NCBI GenBank assembly: GCA_946407065.1
Contig: CAMJMQ010000012.1
Span: forward strand, 1 to 64,000
From: an uncultured Clostridia bacterium
Lineage (GTDB): Bacteria > Bacillota > Clostridia > Oscillospirales > Acutalibacteraceae
Reading direction: 5' to 3'
Length of the DNA: 64,000 nucleotides
Shown here: in pieces, positions 15,761-24,680 of the stretch
Layout of the letters: each line of letters opens with the position of its first letter
How positions within the stretch are numbered: position 1 is the stretch's first letter
Position numbers and translations under genes: made by a program
The notes under the pieces: model-generated
Told to the model about the DNA's origin: nothing
Databases searched by the model: none
What the model saw: only the letters and a program-made list of their open reading frames with translations

Positions 15761-17230
15761 ATGGCTGACAGAAGCAAAGTCATTTTCGGCAACCAAATGA
15801 GCGCGAAGGATTATAAAAAGGCGCTCGAAAAAAAGAAAAGTTATCTCAAACGATTCGGCGACGACAGCAAGGCGGCATACTCCGCCAAGCTGGTCGAGAA
15901 CGCCACCCTGCATGAGCCCTTAGGCGTGTATGATATCCGCGTGAACGAGGGTGAGGGCGAGATCCCCTTTGACACCGAAAAGGGCATCATCGTCGGCAAC
16001 ATCCGCATGGGCTTCGGTCACTATCGCATCTCCATCGCGATGGCGTCCGCCGCCAAGGCACTGGGCTACACCCCCTACTGGATGGATCTGAACTCCTACA
16101 AGGACACCACCTGCACCAAGGTCATCGGTACACAGAACGACCTGTACAGCCTCGGCTCACGCCTGAGCCAAAAGCTCCCGCTGTTCAACAAGCTCGTATG
16201 GGAGCCGATGAACTACGAGGGCTTTCGACAGCTCAGCTACAATGCCGCCGACCAGAAGAACGCCGAGCTGATGGCGCCGGTGTTCCACAGCATTCCCAAG
16301 GATATCCCGCTGATCGGCACCCATGTGTGGCCGGCTCAGGCAGCGCTGCACGCGGGCATGGAACACGTGGTCAACGCCATCCCCGACAACTGGCCGATGG
16401 CGCTGCACCTCGCCGAGGGCGCGACCCACACCATCCAGACGCACCAGAGCTATATGGGCTACCGCATCCTCAACGGCTTCAAGAAAAAGGAAGTCCTCAA
16501 CCCCATGCCGGCAAAGGATCTGGTCTATACAGGTCACTACATCGACCACGAGCTGGTCGCGAATATCGAGAAGGACTGTGACGCGCGACTCGCGCGCAAG
16601 AAGAACGGCGAGCCGATGCGCTTTTTGCTCACCATCGGCGGCGCGGGCGCTCAGCGCGAGCTGTTCGCGGCAGTCATCAAATACCTCATGCCCGCTGTCA
16701 GGGCGAAGAAAGCCGCCCTCTATGTCAACGTGGGCGACTACAAGGCGGTATGGGAGGAGTTGTGCCGTGAGATCCCGAACCTGAACGATGTCAGCACTAC
16801 CCACTTCAACGATTGGGCGGACACCAACGCCTTTGCGCAGGACGCGATCGTCGGCGGTGTCGAGGGTGTGCACGCGTTCTGGCACGAAAACATTTTTGAA
16901 GCGGTCTACTGCACCAATCTCTTGATGCGCTCGGCGGATGTACTGTTGACAAAGCCCAGTGAGCTTGCCTTCTACCCCATCCCCAAGCTGTTCTTAAAGC
17001 GCATCGGCGGTCACGAAAAGTGGGGCGCGATCCACTCTGCCGAGATGGGCGACGGTACTCTCGAGTGCGAGGACATCCCGCACACCCTGCAGATGGTCAA
17101 GCTGTTCTTAGAGGAAGAGGACACTCTCAAATACATGTGCGACCGCATCAAAGCGAACAAGGTCGCGGGGCTGTACGACGGCGCGTATGAGGTCGTCAAG
17201 CTCGCGATGGCTATGAAATCAGAATCATAA
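15761..17230 (+). CDS. GT-B-like protein of unknown function
   Basis: A 489-residue soluble protein that I cannot place in a named family with certainty. The N-terminal half has IIVGNIRMGFGHYRISIAMASAAKALG (residues ~73-99), like the glycine-rich acceptor-side loop of MurG and diacylglycerol glucosyltransferases. The second half has a typical donor-domain strand (MRFLLTIGGAGAQRELFAAVIKYL) and a late SADVLLTKPSELAFYPIPKLFL segment resembling the nucleotide-binding end of GT-B enzymes. A glycosyltransferase-like fold is therefore inferred, not a substrate. GAGGAGG precedes the ATG at 15761. It is followed, after an R2 repeat, by a GPH sugar symporter and an alpha-galactosidase, so a role in sugar use is possible. 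Confidence 0.75.
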   Translation: MADRSKVIFGNQMSAKDYKKALEKKKSYLKRFGDDSKAAYSAKLVENATLHEPLGVYDIRVNEGEGEIPFDTEKGIIVGNIRMGFGHYRISIAMASAAKALGYTPYWMDLNSYKDTTCTKVIGTQNDLYSLGSRLSQKLPLFNKLVWEPMNYEGFRQLSYNAADQKNAELMAPVFHSIPKDIPLIGTHVWPAQAALHAGMEHVVNAIPDNWPMALHLAEGATHTIQTHQSYMGYRILNGFKKKEVLNPMPAKDLVYTGHYIDHELVANIEKDCDARLARKKNGEPMRFLLTIGGAGAQRELFAAVIKYLMPAVRAKKAALYVNVGDYKAVWEELCREIPNLNDVSTTHFNDWADTNAFAQDAIVGGVEGVHAFWHENIFEAVYCTNLLMRSADVLLTKPSELAFYPIPKLFLKRIGGHEKWGAIHSAEMGDGTLECEDIPHTLQMVKLFLEEEDTLKYMCDRIKANKVAGLYDGAYEVVKLAMAMKSES

Positions 17231-17232
17231 TC

Positions 17233-17284
17233 GTAGGGACGGGCATTGCCCGTCCGCGGACGACCGATGGTCGTCCCTACATAA
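17233..17284. repeat. R2 repeat
   Basis: GTAGGGACGGGCATTGCCCGTCCGC followed by GGACGACCGATGGTCGTCCCTAC; two self-complementary payloads between two co-directional genes. Confidence 0.75.
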
Positions 17285-17318
17285 GCGCAACACCAATGTA
17301 CAACTATCGGAGGATAAC

Positions 17319-18719
17319 ATGAAACGATTAACCAAAAGACAAATGAGAATATTTGCTGTCGGTCAGCTCGGATGGTCGACGCTCAGCGGTATCATCAGCG
17401 CGTGGTTCGTCACCTTCTACCTGCCCACGCAGGTGGATATCGAGAACGGCGCGATCCAGTACATCGTGCCCGGTCTGGTCATCGGCGGCTTTTTGACCGT
17501 ACTGGGTCTGATCACCGCCCTGTCCAGAATCTTTGACGCGATCACCGATCCGTGGATCGCCTCACTCTCCGACCGCAGTAAGAATCCGCGCGGCAGACGT
17601 ATCCCCTTCATGCAGTACGCGGCGATCCCGCTGTCCGTGGTAACCGTGCTGCTGTTCTGCGCGCCGATCAACGCGATCAGCTCCTGGAACATCGTGTGGA
17701 TCTCGGTCTTTATCGTCCTGTTCTATCTGTTCATGACCATGTACTGCACGCCGTATAACGCGCTGATCTCCGAATTCGGCAAGACACAGGACGACCGCAT
17801 GTACATCTCCACCGCGATCTCGCTGACCTTCTTCGGCGGCACGATGCTCGCGTACACGCCCTTTGTCTTTGCGGGCATGCTGCGTGGGGCGGTCGGATTC
17901 GCGTGGAGCTACCGCATCTGCTTCATCGTGCTGGCGATCATCTCGTGCATCTGCATGCTGATCCCGACCTTTGCTCTCAAAGAAAAGGAATTCGTCGATA
18001 CCAAGCCCTCCAATGTCAATATGCTCAAGTCGCTCTCCGCGACCTTCAAGAATAAAAGCTTCCGCACCTTTGCGGGCTCCGACATCATGTACTGGGTCGG
18101 TCTGACCCTGTTCCAGACGGGTCTGCCGTTCTTTGTCAAGGTCAGCATGAAGCTCGACGAGAGCTTTACCATGTACTTCCTCGGCGGCATGACGGTGCTG
18201 TCCGCCTGCTTCTATCCGTTTGTCAGTAAACTGGTCAAGAAATTCGGCAAGAAGAAGCTCGTTATCTTCGGCTTCTTAGGGCTGGCGCTCGCGTATGTGA
18301 TCGCGGGTCTGATCGGCATCATCGGCACTACCGTGATCCCCGGCGTGGTATACGGCGTGCTGATCTGCGTGATCGCGGCGTTCCCGATGGCGCTGTTGGG
18401 CATTATCCCACAGAGTATCGTCGCGGATGTTGCCGAGGCTGACGGCATCGAGACCGGCGAGAATCGTGAGGGCATGTTCTTTGCGGCGCGTACCTTTGCG
18501 ATGAAGTTCGGTCAGTCGCTCGCGATGCTGGTATTCACCTCGCTCGCGATCATCGGCACCACCCAGAACACCAACAGCAACGATATCACCGCCTCCGTCA
18601 CGGGCATGATTTTAGTCGGTTTCGTCGCCGTCGCGTTCTGTGTGCTGGGCGCGATCATCCTGGGCTTCTATAACGAGAAGAAGATCATGGAAACGATCGA
18701 GAAGAAAAACAAGAAATAA
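17319..18719 (+). CDS. GPH-family (MFS) sugar:cation symporter
   Basis: A 466-residue protein with twelve predicted helices. The N-terminal half has SRIFDAITDPWIASLSDRSKNPRGRRIPFM, the characteristic D-x-x-x-D-P...D-R/K-x-R-x-G-R-R-R motif of glycoside-pentoside-hexuronide symporters. TMYCTPYNALISEF and the late GIETGENREGMFFAARTFAMKFGQSLA segment fit as well. It would import a glycoside with Na+ or H+. An ATG with GGAGG upstream is used. It lies 168 bases before an alpha-galactosidase, so alpha-galactosides are the likeliest substrate. This is inference from context. Confidence 0.88.
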   Translation: MKRLTKRQMRIFAVGQLGWSTLSGIISAWFVTFYLPTQVDIENGAIQYIVPGLVIGGFLTVLGLITALSRIFDAITDPWIASLSDRSKNPRGRRIPFMQYAAIPLSVVTVLLFCAPINAISSWNIVWISVFIVLFYLFMTMYCTPYNALISEFGKTQDDRMYISTAISLTFFGGTMLAYTPFVFAGMLRGAVGFAWSYRICFIVLAIISCICMLIPTFALKEKEFVDTKPSNVNMLKSLSATFKNKSFRTFAGSDIMYWVGLTLFQTGLPFFVKVSMKLDESFTMYFLGGMTVLSACFYPFVSKLVKKFGKKKLVIFGFLGLALAYVIAGLIGIIGTTVIPGVVYGVLICVIAAFPMALLGIIPQSIVADVAEADGIETGENREGMFFAARTFAMKFGQSLAMLVFTSLAIIGTTQNTNSNDITASVTGMILVGFVAVAFCVLGAIILGFYNEKKIMETIEKKNKK

Positions 18720-18731
18720 TGAACCTATTAT

Positions 18732-18846
18732 AGTAGGGACGAGCATTGCTCGTCCGCGTGTTTGGCACGTTTCTGTCCTATCGATTGCTTTGGATAACAG
18801 ATACGCCCGTCATTCTGCGGATGACCAATGGTCATCCCTACATTTT
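18732..18846. repeat. R2 repeat
   Basis: GTAGGGACGAGCATTGCTCGTCCGC, then the CCTATCGATT...CCCGTCATTCTGCGG linker and GATGACCAATGGTCATCCCTAC; between symporter and alpha-galactosidase genes. Confidence 0.75.
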
Positions 18847-18888
18847 GTTCATTAACTATATAACTCATTATTTATAAAGGAAACCAAT

Positions 18889-21240
18889 ATGATCAAAAAA
18901 ATCAACGGCAGTCAGGAAACCTTCCTCCTGCAAACCGACAACACTGCCTACGCTTTTACGATAGAGCCCTCGGGACATCCCGAGCACCTGTACTACGGCA
19001 CTAAGATCGACGCCGACGTGCTCGATGAGCTGTTCGCGCTCCGTCAAAAGCGTGAGTTCGAGCCCGGCAACGTCATCGTCTATTCCGAAGAGCACAACAC
19101 CACCTCGCTTGAAGATATCTGTCTGGAATGCTCGGGAGAGGGTCACGGCGACGTCCGCGAGCCCTTCATCGAGCTTGTCCGCGCCGACGGGTCGCGTACG
19201 ACCGACTTTTTGTACCGCGGCAGTGAGATCACAGAAAGCAAGCCCGCATTCGACTCCCTGCCCGGCTCCTACAGCAAGGACGGCAGGGTCGAGCACCTGT
19301 GCCTGACCCTCGAGGAGGACGGCATGATCCTCGAGGTGCACTACTATGTCTATCCCGAGTGCGACGTCATCACCCGCAGCGCAAAGCTCATCAACAACAG
19401 CCAGGAGGAGATCCAGCTCGAACGCCTGCTCTCCGCTCAACTCGACCTGCCCGACCACGGCTGGGCGGTCACCGCCTTCCACGGCGCGTGGGCGCGGGAG
19501 ATGGACAAGAGCACCGTCATTCCCGACCGCGGCAAGTACATCATCGAAAGCCGTACAGGCTGTTCCTCCAACCGCGCGAATCCCTTCTTCATGCTTCACC
19601 GCCCTGATACGAGCGAGGACATCGGCGCCGTATACGGCTTCAACCTCATCTACAGCGGCAATCACTATGCCTGCGCGCAGGTCAGCGCCTTTTTCAAGAC
19701 CCGCGTCGTACAGGGGGTAAATCCCGCGGGCTTCCGCTGCATTCTCGAACCCGGAGAGACCTTTGAAGCGCCCGAAGCGGTCATGACCTACTCTGACTAC
19801 GGCTTTTCAGGACAGAGCCGCAATATGCACCGCTTTGTCAAGGAGCATATCCTGCGCGGCGAGTGGGGCAACAAGGAACGCCCCGTACTGCTCAACTCAT
19901 GGGAGGCGTCCTACTTCAATATCAGCGAGAGCAATCTTGTATCACTCGCAAAGGCAGGCCGCGACCTCGGTATCGAGCTATTCGTCATGGACGACGGCTG
20001 GTTCGGCGATCGCAACGACGATTTCCGTGCCTTGGGCGATTGGGACTGCAACCCCAAGAAGCTCCCCGGCGGTCTGAGCCGCCTTTCCAAAAAGGTCACC
20101 GACCTCGGTATCGGCTTCGGTCTTTGGGTCGAGCCGGAGATGGTCAACGTCAATTCCCGCTTATATGAAGCCCACCCCGACTGGGTGATGGCGATCCCGA
20201 ATAAGCTCCACAGCGAGGGCCGTCACCAGCGTATCCTTGACCTGAGCAACCCCGAAGTGTCCGACTGGATGATCGAGAAGATGAGCGAGGTCTTTTCCGC
20301 GGGCAACATCACCTACGTCAAGTGGGATATGAACCGCATTTTCTCCGATGTCTACTCCCCCTATCTGCCCCCGAAGCGTCAGGGCGAGACCGCCCACCGC
20401 TACATGCTCGGTCTGTACAAGGTGATGAAAGCGCTGACAGAGCGTTTCCCCCATATCCTCTTCGAGGGCTGCGCCTCGGGCGGATGTCGCTTTGACTTGG
20501 GCATCCTGTGCTACTTTCCGCAAATCTGGGGCAGCGACAACACCGACGCTGTCTGTCGCTCCCATATCCAGGAGGGCTACAGCTACGGCTATCCCCAGTG
20601 CTGTATCGGCGCGCATGTTTCCGCCTGCCCTAACCACCAGACCCTCCGCTCCACCCCGATCGAGACCCGCTTCAACATCGCCGCCTTCGGCGCGCTGGGC
20701 TATGAGCTGAACGCGAACGATATGACCTCGGACGACAAGGAACAAACCCGCCTGCAGATCACGCTCTACAAGGTATGGCGCGACGTGCTGCAGTTCGGCG
20801 ACTTCTACCGTATCCGCACGGGAGAAAACCATCACCAGTGGATCGCCGTCAGCGAGGACAAGAGCCGCGCCGTCGGACTGTTCATGCAGGAGCTGGTACA
20901 GCCCGACCTGCAATCCCACCGCTTCATCTGCAAGGGGCTTGACCCCGACCGCACCTACCGCTTCCACAACATCTCGGGCAAGGTCAACATCAAGCTGTTC
21001 GGCTCTTTGATCAACACCATGACCCCGATCCATGTCCGTCAGGACGGTATCCTGCACAACATGATCGCCCGCTTTGTCAAGATGGGCGGCGAGGTAGAAG
21101 ACTACACCGCCAAGGGCAGTGTGCTGATGGGCGCGGGGGTCGCACTGCGTCAGCAGTTCTCGGGCAACGGCTACAACGAGAGTGTTCGCCTCTTCCCCGA
21201 TTTTGCATCGAGGATGTATTTCATCGAGGCGGTGGAATAA
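18889..21240 (+). CDS. GH36 alpha-galactosidase, cytoplasmic
   Basis: A 783-residue enzyme without a signal peptide. It follows the clostridial/bacillar GH36 plan: an N-terminal beta-supersandwich to ~320, a (beta/alpha)8 barrel at ~330-640 and a C-terminal beta domain. Barrel landmarks are NSWEASYFNI, FVMDDGWFGDR, the nucleophile Asp480 in YVKWDMNR and the acid/base Asp550 in WGSDNTD, with CASGGCR between them. These positions match the classic family members as I recall them. It hydrolyses terminal alpha-1,6-galactosides such as melibiose and raffinose, probably after import by the upstream GPH symporter. AAAGGA precedes the ATG. Confidence 0.94.
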   Translation: MIKKINGSQETFLLQTDNTAYAFTIEPSGHPEHLYYGTKIDADVLDELFALRQKREFEPGNVIVYSEEHNTTSLEDICLECSGEGHGDVREPFIELVRADGSRTTDFLYRGSEITESKPAFDSLPGSYSKDGRVEHLCLTLEEDGMILEVHYYVYPECDVITRSAKLINNSQEEIQLERLLSAQLDLPDHGWAVTAFHGAWAREMDKSTVIPDRGKYIIESRTGCSSNRANPFFMLHRPDTSEDIGAVYGFNLIYSGNHYACAQVSAFFKTRVVQGVNPAGFRCILEPGETFEAPEAVMTYSDYGFSGQSRNMHRFVKEHILRGEWGNKERPVLLNSWEASYFNISESNLVSLAKAGRDLGIELFVMDDGWFGDRNDDFRALGDWDCNPKKLPGGLSRLSKKVTDLGIGFGLWVEPEMVNVNSRLYEAHPDWVMAIPNKLHSEGRHQRILDLSNPEVSDWMIEKMSEVFSAGNITYVKWDMNRIFSDVYSPYLPPKRQGETAHRYMLGLYKVMKALTERFPHILFEGCASGGCRFDLGILCYFPQIWGSDNTDAVCRSHIQEGYSYGYPQCCIGAHVSACPNHQTLRSTPIETRFNIAAFGALGYELNANDMTSDDKEQTRLQITLYKVWRDVLQFGDFYRIRTGENHHQWIAVSEDKSRAVGLFMQELVQPDLQSHRFICKGLDPDRTYRFHNISGKVNIKLFGSLINTMTPIHVRQDGILHNMIARFVKMGGEVEDYTAKGSVLMGAGVALRQQFSGNGYNESVRLFPDFASRMYFIEAVE

Positions 21241-21254
21241 AAGTATTACGTTAT

Positions 21255-21840
21255 GTAGGGTACGGCGCTCGCGACGTACCGCCTGACAGAAGCTTTGTTT
21301 CCTATCTCACGTTTTCGATAGCGGAAACGTTCGTCATACTGCGGACGACCGATGGTCGTCCCTACGGAAGAATTGATCTGCTTCGCATTTAGATGAGATA
21401 TATCGGAAAGGTAGCGGGAGGAGCAAGCCCCTCCCCTACAAATTGTTTCATTTGCTTCGCGTTTGGATGGCTTAGATCGGAAGTGTTTCGGTACGTCGGC
21501 GTAGGGACGAGCATTGCTCGTCCGCATGGCAAAAACGTTTCTCCCCTATCTCACGCTTTCGATATATGAAACGCCCGTCATTCTCGGTACGTCGACAAGC
21601 GCCGTACCCTACGGAGAAATGGATTTGCTTCGCGTTTTTACGGAACATATAACAACAGCGGCACGGAATGATCCGTGCCGCTTTCGCTTTTATTGGTTGG
21701 TTGAGAGCTATTGCCACGGCATAAACCCTCAGTCACCTTGACACAAGTATCCGGTGACAGCCTCCTCGCCGGAAGCGGCTCCCCCCTTGTCCTTCGGACA
21801 TTCCCCCAACGGGGGTACCTTAGGAAAGGGAGCCTTTGAA
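21255..21840. repeat. dense R2/R3 repeat block
   Basis: This 600-base gene-free stretch is almost wholly repeats. It holds GTAGGGTACGGCGCTCGCGACGTACCG, GACGACCGATGGTCGTCCCTACGG, GGGAGGAGCAAGCCCCTCCCCTAC, GGGACGAGCATTGCTCGTCC and TCGACAAGCGCCGTACCCTACGG. An R3-type end at 21721-21840 contains GGTACCTTAGGAAAGGGAGCC. A small hairpin GCGGCACGGAATGATCCGTGCCGC with flanking A/T runs at ~21658-21690 could serve as terminator for the alpha-galactosidase gene. Confidence 0.7.
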
Positions 21841-21857
21841 CCTCGCAATGAGAATCA

Positions 21858-22877
21858 TCAATGCTTCGGGAGGATATAGCCGATCTTCTTCATCGCCTTT
21901 TCCACCGTGCGGTGGCTGAAGCGCCGGACGAATTCGACGCTCTTGGTATAACATTCCTCGATGTACTTCTTGTCCTTGACATACTCCTGATAGCGCTTGC
22001 GGATGGGTGACAGCTCCGCTACGACCGCCTCGCCGACAGCCGTTTTGAAATCGCCGTAGCCCTTGCCGTCAAAGTCATGCTCGATCTGCTCATAGCTCAG
22101 TCCGGTGACCGCGGAGTAGATCGACATCAGGTTGTTGATACCGTCCTTGCCCTCGGCATAGCGCACCTTCGCTTCACTGTCGGTGATCGCGCGCTTGAAC
22201 TTCTTCATGATGACGTTATCATCGTCGGAGAGCAGGATGTAGCTGTTGGCGTTCTCATCGCTCTTGCTCATCTTGGAAGTCGGATTCTGGAGGCTCATGA
22301 CGCGCGCGCCGTCCTTCGGGATGAAACCCTCGGGGATCTTGAACACGTTGCCGTATACGCCGTTGAAGCGGTTGGCGATGTCGCGGGTCAGCTCAAGGTG
22401 CTGCATCTGGTCGTGACCGACCGGCACCTTGTCCGCCTGATAGAGCAGGATATCGCCCGCCATCAGGCTCGGGTAGGTGAAGAGCCCCGCGTTGATGTTG
22501 TCGGCGTGCTTCGCGCTCTTATCCTTGAACTGGGTCATGCGGCTGAGCTCACCGAACTGGGTGTAGCAGTTGAGGATCCATGCCATCACCGCGTGATCGG
22601 GGTTGTGGCTCTGGATGAAGAAGGGCGCCTTTTCAACGTCGATACCGCACGCCATGATGGAGGCGTACATATCGATGATGTTCTTGCGGAATGCGGCGGG
22701 ATCCTGGCGCACGGTGATGGTGTGCAGATCAGCCAGCGCGTAAATGCAGTTATACTCGGGGTTCTCCTGCATTTTGACCCAGTTTTTGACGGCGCCGAGG
22801 TAGTTGCCGAGGGTGATGGAGCCGCTGGGCTGGATCGCGGAGAATACGATTTGCTTCTTGTCGGTAGTGTTTTCCAT
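21858..22877 (-). CDS. trpS: tryptophanyl-tRNA synthetase
   Basis: A 339-residue class I aminoacyl-tRNA synthetase. It has the HIGH-equivalent motif in IQPSGSITLGNYLGA at ~15-29, the KMSKS loop in PTSKMSKSDEN near 200, and the family blocks ALADLHTIT, HNPDHAVMAWILNC and KVPVGHDQMQHLELTRDIA. It charges tRNA-Trp in the cytosol. The length is normal. AAGGATTTG lies upstream of the ATG. I looked for a T-box leader upstream and found only an R4 repeat. Confidence 0.96.
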   Translation of the reverse strand: MENTTDKKQIVFSAIQPSGSITLGNYLGAVKNWVKMQENPEYNCIYALADLHTITVRQDPAAFRKNIIDMYASIMACGIDVEKAPFFIQSHNPDHAVMAWILNCYTQFGELSRMTQFKDKSAKHADNINAGLFTYPSLMAGDILLYQADKVPVGHDQMQHLELTRDIANRFNGVYGNVFKIPEGFIPKDGARVMSLQNPTSKMSKSDENANSYILLSDDDNVIMKKFKRAITDSEAKVRYAEGKDGINNLMSIYSAVTGLSYEQIEHDFDGKGYGDFKTAVGEAVVAELSPIRKRYQEYVKDKKYIEECYTKSVEFVRRFSHRTVEKAMKKIGYILPKH

Positions 22878-22895
22878 AATATCAAATCCTTTTTT

Positions 22896-23049
22896 AATTA
22901 GGAATTAGTAATGAGGAATGAGGAATGAATGGCGGACGCTGTCCGCACCTGTTTTATATTTTTGTACGAAACGCTTCCTTTTCTCTTTCAGAATCCAAAA
23001 CGCGAAGCGTTTCCCTCAATTCCTAATTCCTAACTCCTAATTCCTCATT
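22896..23049. repeat. R4 inverted-arm repeat (copy C)
   Basis: The left arm at 22896-22928 contains AATTAGGAATTAGTAATGAGG; the right arm at 23017-23049 contains CAATTCCTAATTCCTAACTCC. The left subterminal GAATGGCGGACGCTGTCCGC matches copy A. It exactly fills the gap between trpS and the stop codon of the aminotransferase gene. Confidence 0.75.
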
Positions 23050-23050
23050 A

Positions 23051-24241
23051 TTATATAATTTCCTTCGCCAGCTCACCGATGATCTTGATGCCCTTGGTGA
23101 GATCCTCATCGGTCGGGGTGGAGAAGTTGATACGGAAGCTATGGCAGGGCAGATCGCCGTCGGTCAAAAAGGCGTTACCGGGTACGACGCAGACCTTGCG
23201 CTCGGTCAGCTTCTTGCAGAAATCGAGCATATCGACATGCTCGGGCAGATCGCACCAGATGAACAGACCGCCCTCGATCTTGTTGTAGGTGATGCCGTTG
23301 GGCACGACGTATTCGTCAAGCAGATTCATGCACAGATCCGCCTTGGCGCGGTAGAGGCCGCGCAGGTATTCGAGGTGCGCTTCAAAATCATACTTAGTCA
23401 TGAACTCATAGCAGAGCATCTGCGACCACATCGCGGTGTGGACGTCCTGACCCTGCTTGCAGATGATCATCTTCGCCATCGCCGCCTTGTTCGCCATCAT
23501 GTAGCCGACGCGGATGCCGGGCGCGAGCACCTTGCTGAACGAGCCGGAATAGATGACGATGCCGTCGGTGTCAAAGCTCTTGATCGCGGGCACGTTCTCG
23601 CCGTAGTATCTGAGGTCACCGTAGGGGTTGTCCTCGATGATCAGGCAGTTGTGAGATTTCGCGAGCTCATACAGGCGCTTTTTCTTCTCGAGCGACATGG
23701 TCACGCCCGAGGGATTCTGGAAGTTGGTGATGGTATAAATGAGCTTTGCGCGCGGATTTTCATCGAGCGTCTTTTCGAGCGCCTCCATGTTCATACCGTC
23801 GGGGTCGACCGGAACGCCGACCAGCTCGGTGTTGTAGCTGCGGAAGGTGTTCAGCGCACCGACAAAGCTGGGCGCCTCACACACCAGCACATCGCCCTCA
23901 TTGAGGAAGGTCTTGGCAGCGAGGTCCATGACCTGCTGCGCGCCCGATACGATGATCAGCTCATCGTCCCCGGTGCCGATATCGTGCTTGTCCTTCAGAT
24001 AATTTTTGAGCGTGTCGCGCAGAGGGGTATAGCCCTCGCTCACGCCGTACTGCAATACGCCGATCGGGTTCTCGCGGAGCATACGCTCGGAGATCTCGCG
24101 GATCGCGTCAACGGGGAACGCGTCGGGCGCGGGATTGCCCGCCGAGAGAGAGATCACGTCGGGATCGGACGCGCTCTTCAAAATCTCACGGATCGCGTTC
24201 GGCTTGAGCGCCAGAACCTTGTCGGAAAAAGAATAATTCAT
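23051..24241 (-). CDS. PLP-dependent aminotransferase (2-aminoadipate/MocR-type class I)
   Basis: A 396-residue fold-type I aminotransferase without an HTH domain. It begins MNYSFSDKVLALKPNAIREILK and shows ISLSAGNPAPDAFP, the VSGAQQVMDLAAKTFLNEGD cofactor pocket, NFQNPSGVTMS with the conserved Asn-Pro-x-Gly, EDNPYGDLRY and the Schiff-base lysine in YSGSFSKVLAPGIRVGYM. This is the LysN/2-aminoadipate aminotransferase subgroup, which has broad specificity for aromatic, branched or dicarboxylic amino acids. The start at 24241 is chosen because upstream in-frame codons run through non-coding sequence; its ribosome site is weak. The true substrate is unknown. Confidence 0.88.
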   Translation of the reverse strand: MNYSFSDKVLALKPNAIREILKSASDPDVISLSAGNPAPDAFPVDAIREISERMLRENPIGVLQYGVSEGYTPLRDTLKNYLKDKHDIGTGDDELIIVSGAQQVMDLAAKTFLNEGDVLVCEAPSFVGALNTFRSYNTELVGVPVDPDGMNMEALEKTLDENPRAKLIYTITNFQNPSGVTMSLEKKKRLYELAKSHNCLIIEDNPYGDLRYYGENVPAIKSFDTDGIVIYSGSFSKVLAPGIRVGYMMANKAAMAKMIICKQGQDVHTAMWSQMLCYEFMTKYDFEAHLEYLRGLYRAKADLCMNLLDEYVVPNGITYNKIEGGLFIWCDLPEHVDMLDFCKKLTERKVCVVPGNAFLTDGDLPCHSFRINFSTPTDEDLTKGIKIIGELAKEII

Positions 24242-24511
24242 CAAATCACGCTTTCTGTTGATATTAGGCGGTCGGCAGCGCCGACTGACGTTCCCTATAT
24301 CTCCCAAGGGCAAATCAAGCGCCCCGGGATACAGGAGCCTATCTTGTTTATCATATCACATCTTTTTCGAGAGTGCAAGAAGTATGGTGAAATCCCTCTG
24401 TTTTGCTTACCGATCACCGCCAAACGGTCAAAAAACCGCGGCGGTCACGTGCAAAAATGAAAAAAATCGCAGATTATTGCGTGATTTTTCTCAAAAAATG
24501 CAGATTTTTTA
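24242..24511. other. intergenic region without a recognised gene
   Basis: An AT-rich divergent spacer. A short inverted repeat GTCGGCAGCGCCGAC sits at ~24270-24285. No riboswitch motif or coding frame is supported. Confidence 0.5.
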
Positions 24512-24540
24512 TTGTATCAAAACGGTTTTTGTAGTATAAT
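24512..24540 (+). promoter_or_regulatory. promoter for the DHHW-protein gene
   Basis: TTGTAT, 17 bases, TATAAT. The transcript would begin near 24548, at the edge of a short ATACTAATCCTTAAT ... GGTTAGTAT inverted pair (24551-24597) that resembles the ends of the MITE-like elements. Confidence 0.7.
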
Positions 24541-24680
24541 ATTAAAGGTTATACTAATCCTTAATGTCGGAATAAATCTTTCATTTCAGGTTAGTATGAG
24601 ATGGGTTTGTACTGATTTTGCCGAAAAGGGTAGGATCATCTTTTTTCTACGACACAAAATCCTTTTCACAGGAGGAACCA

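Noticed and set aside
22878-23050. T-box leader for trpS
   Set aside because: No T-box sequence or specifier structure; the region is an R4 repeat.
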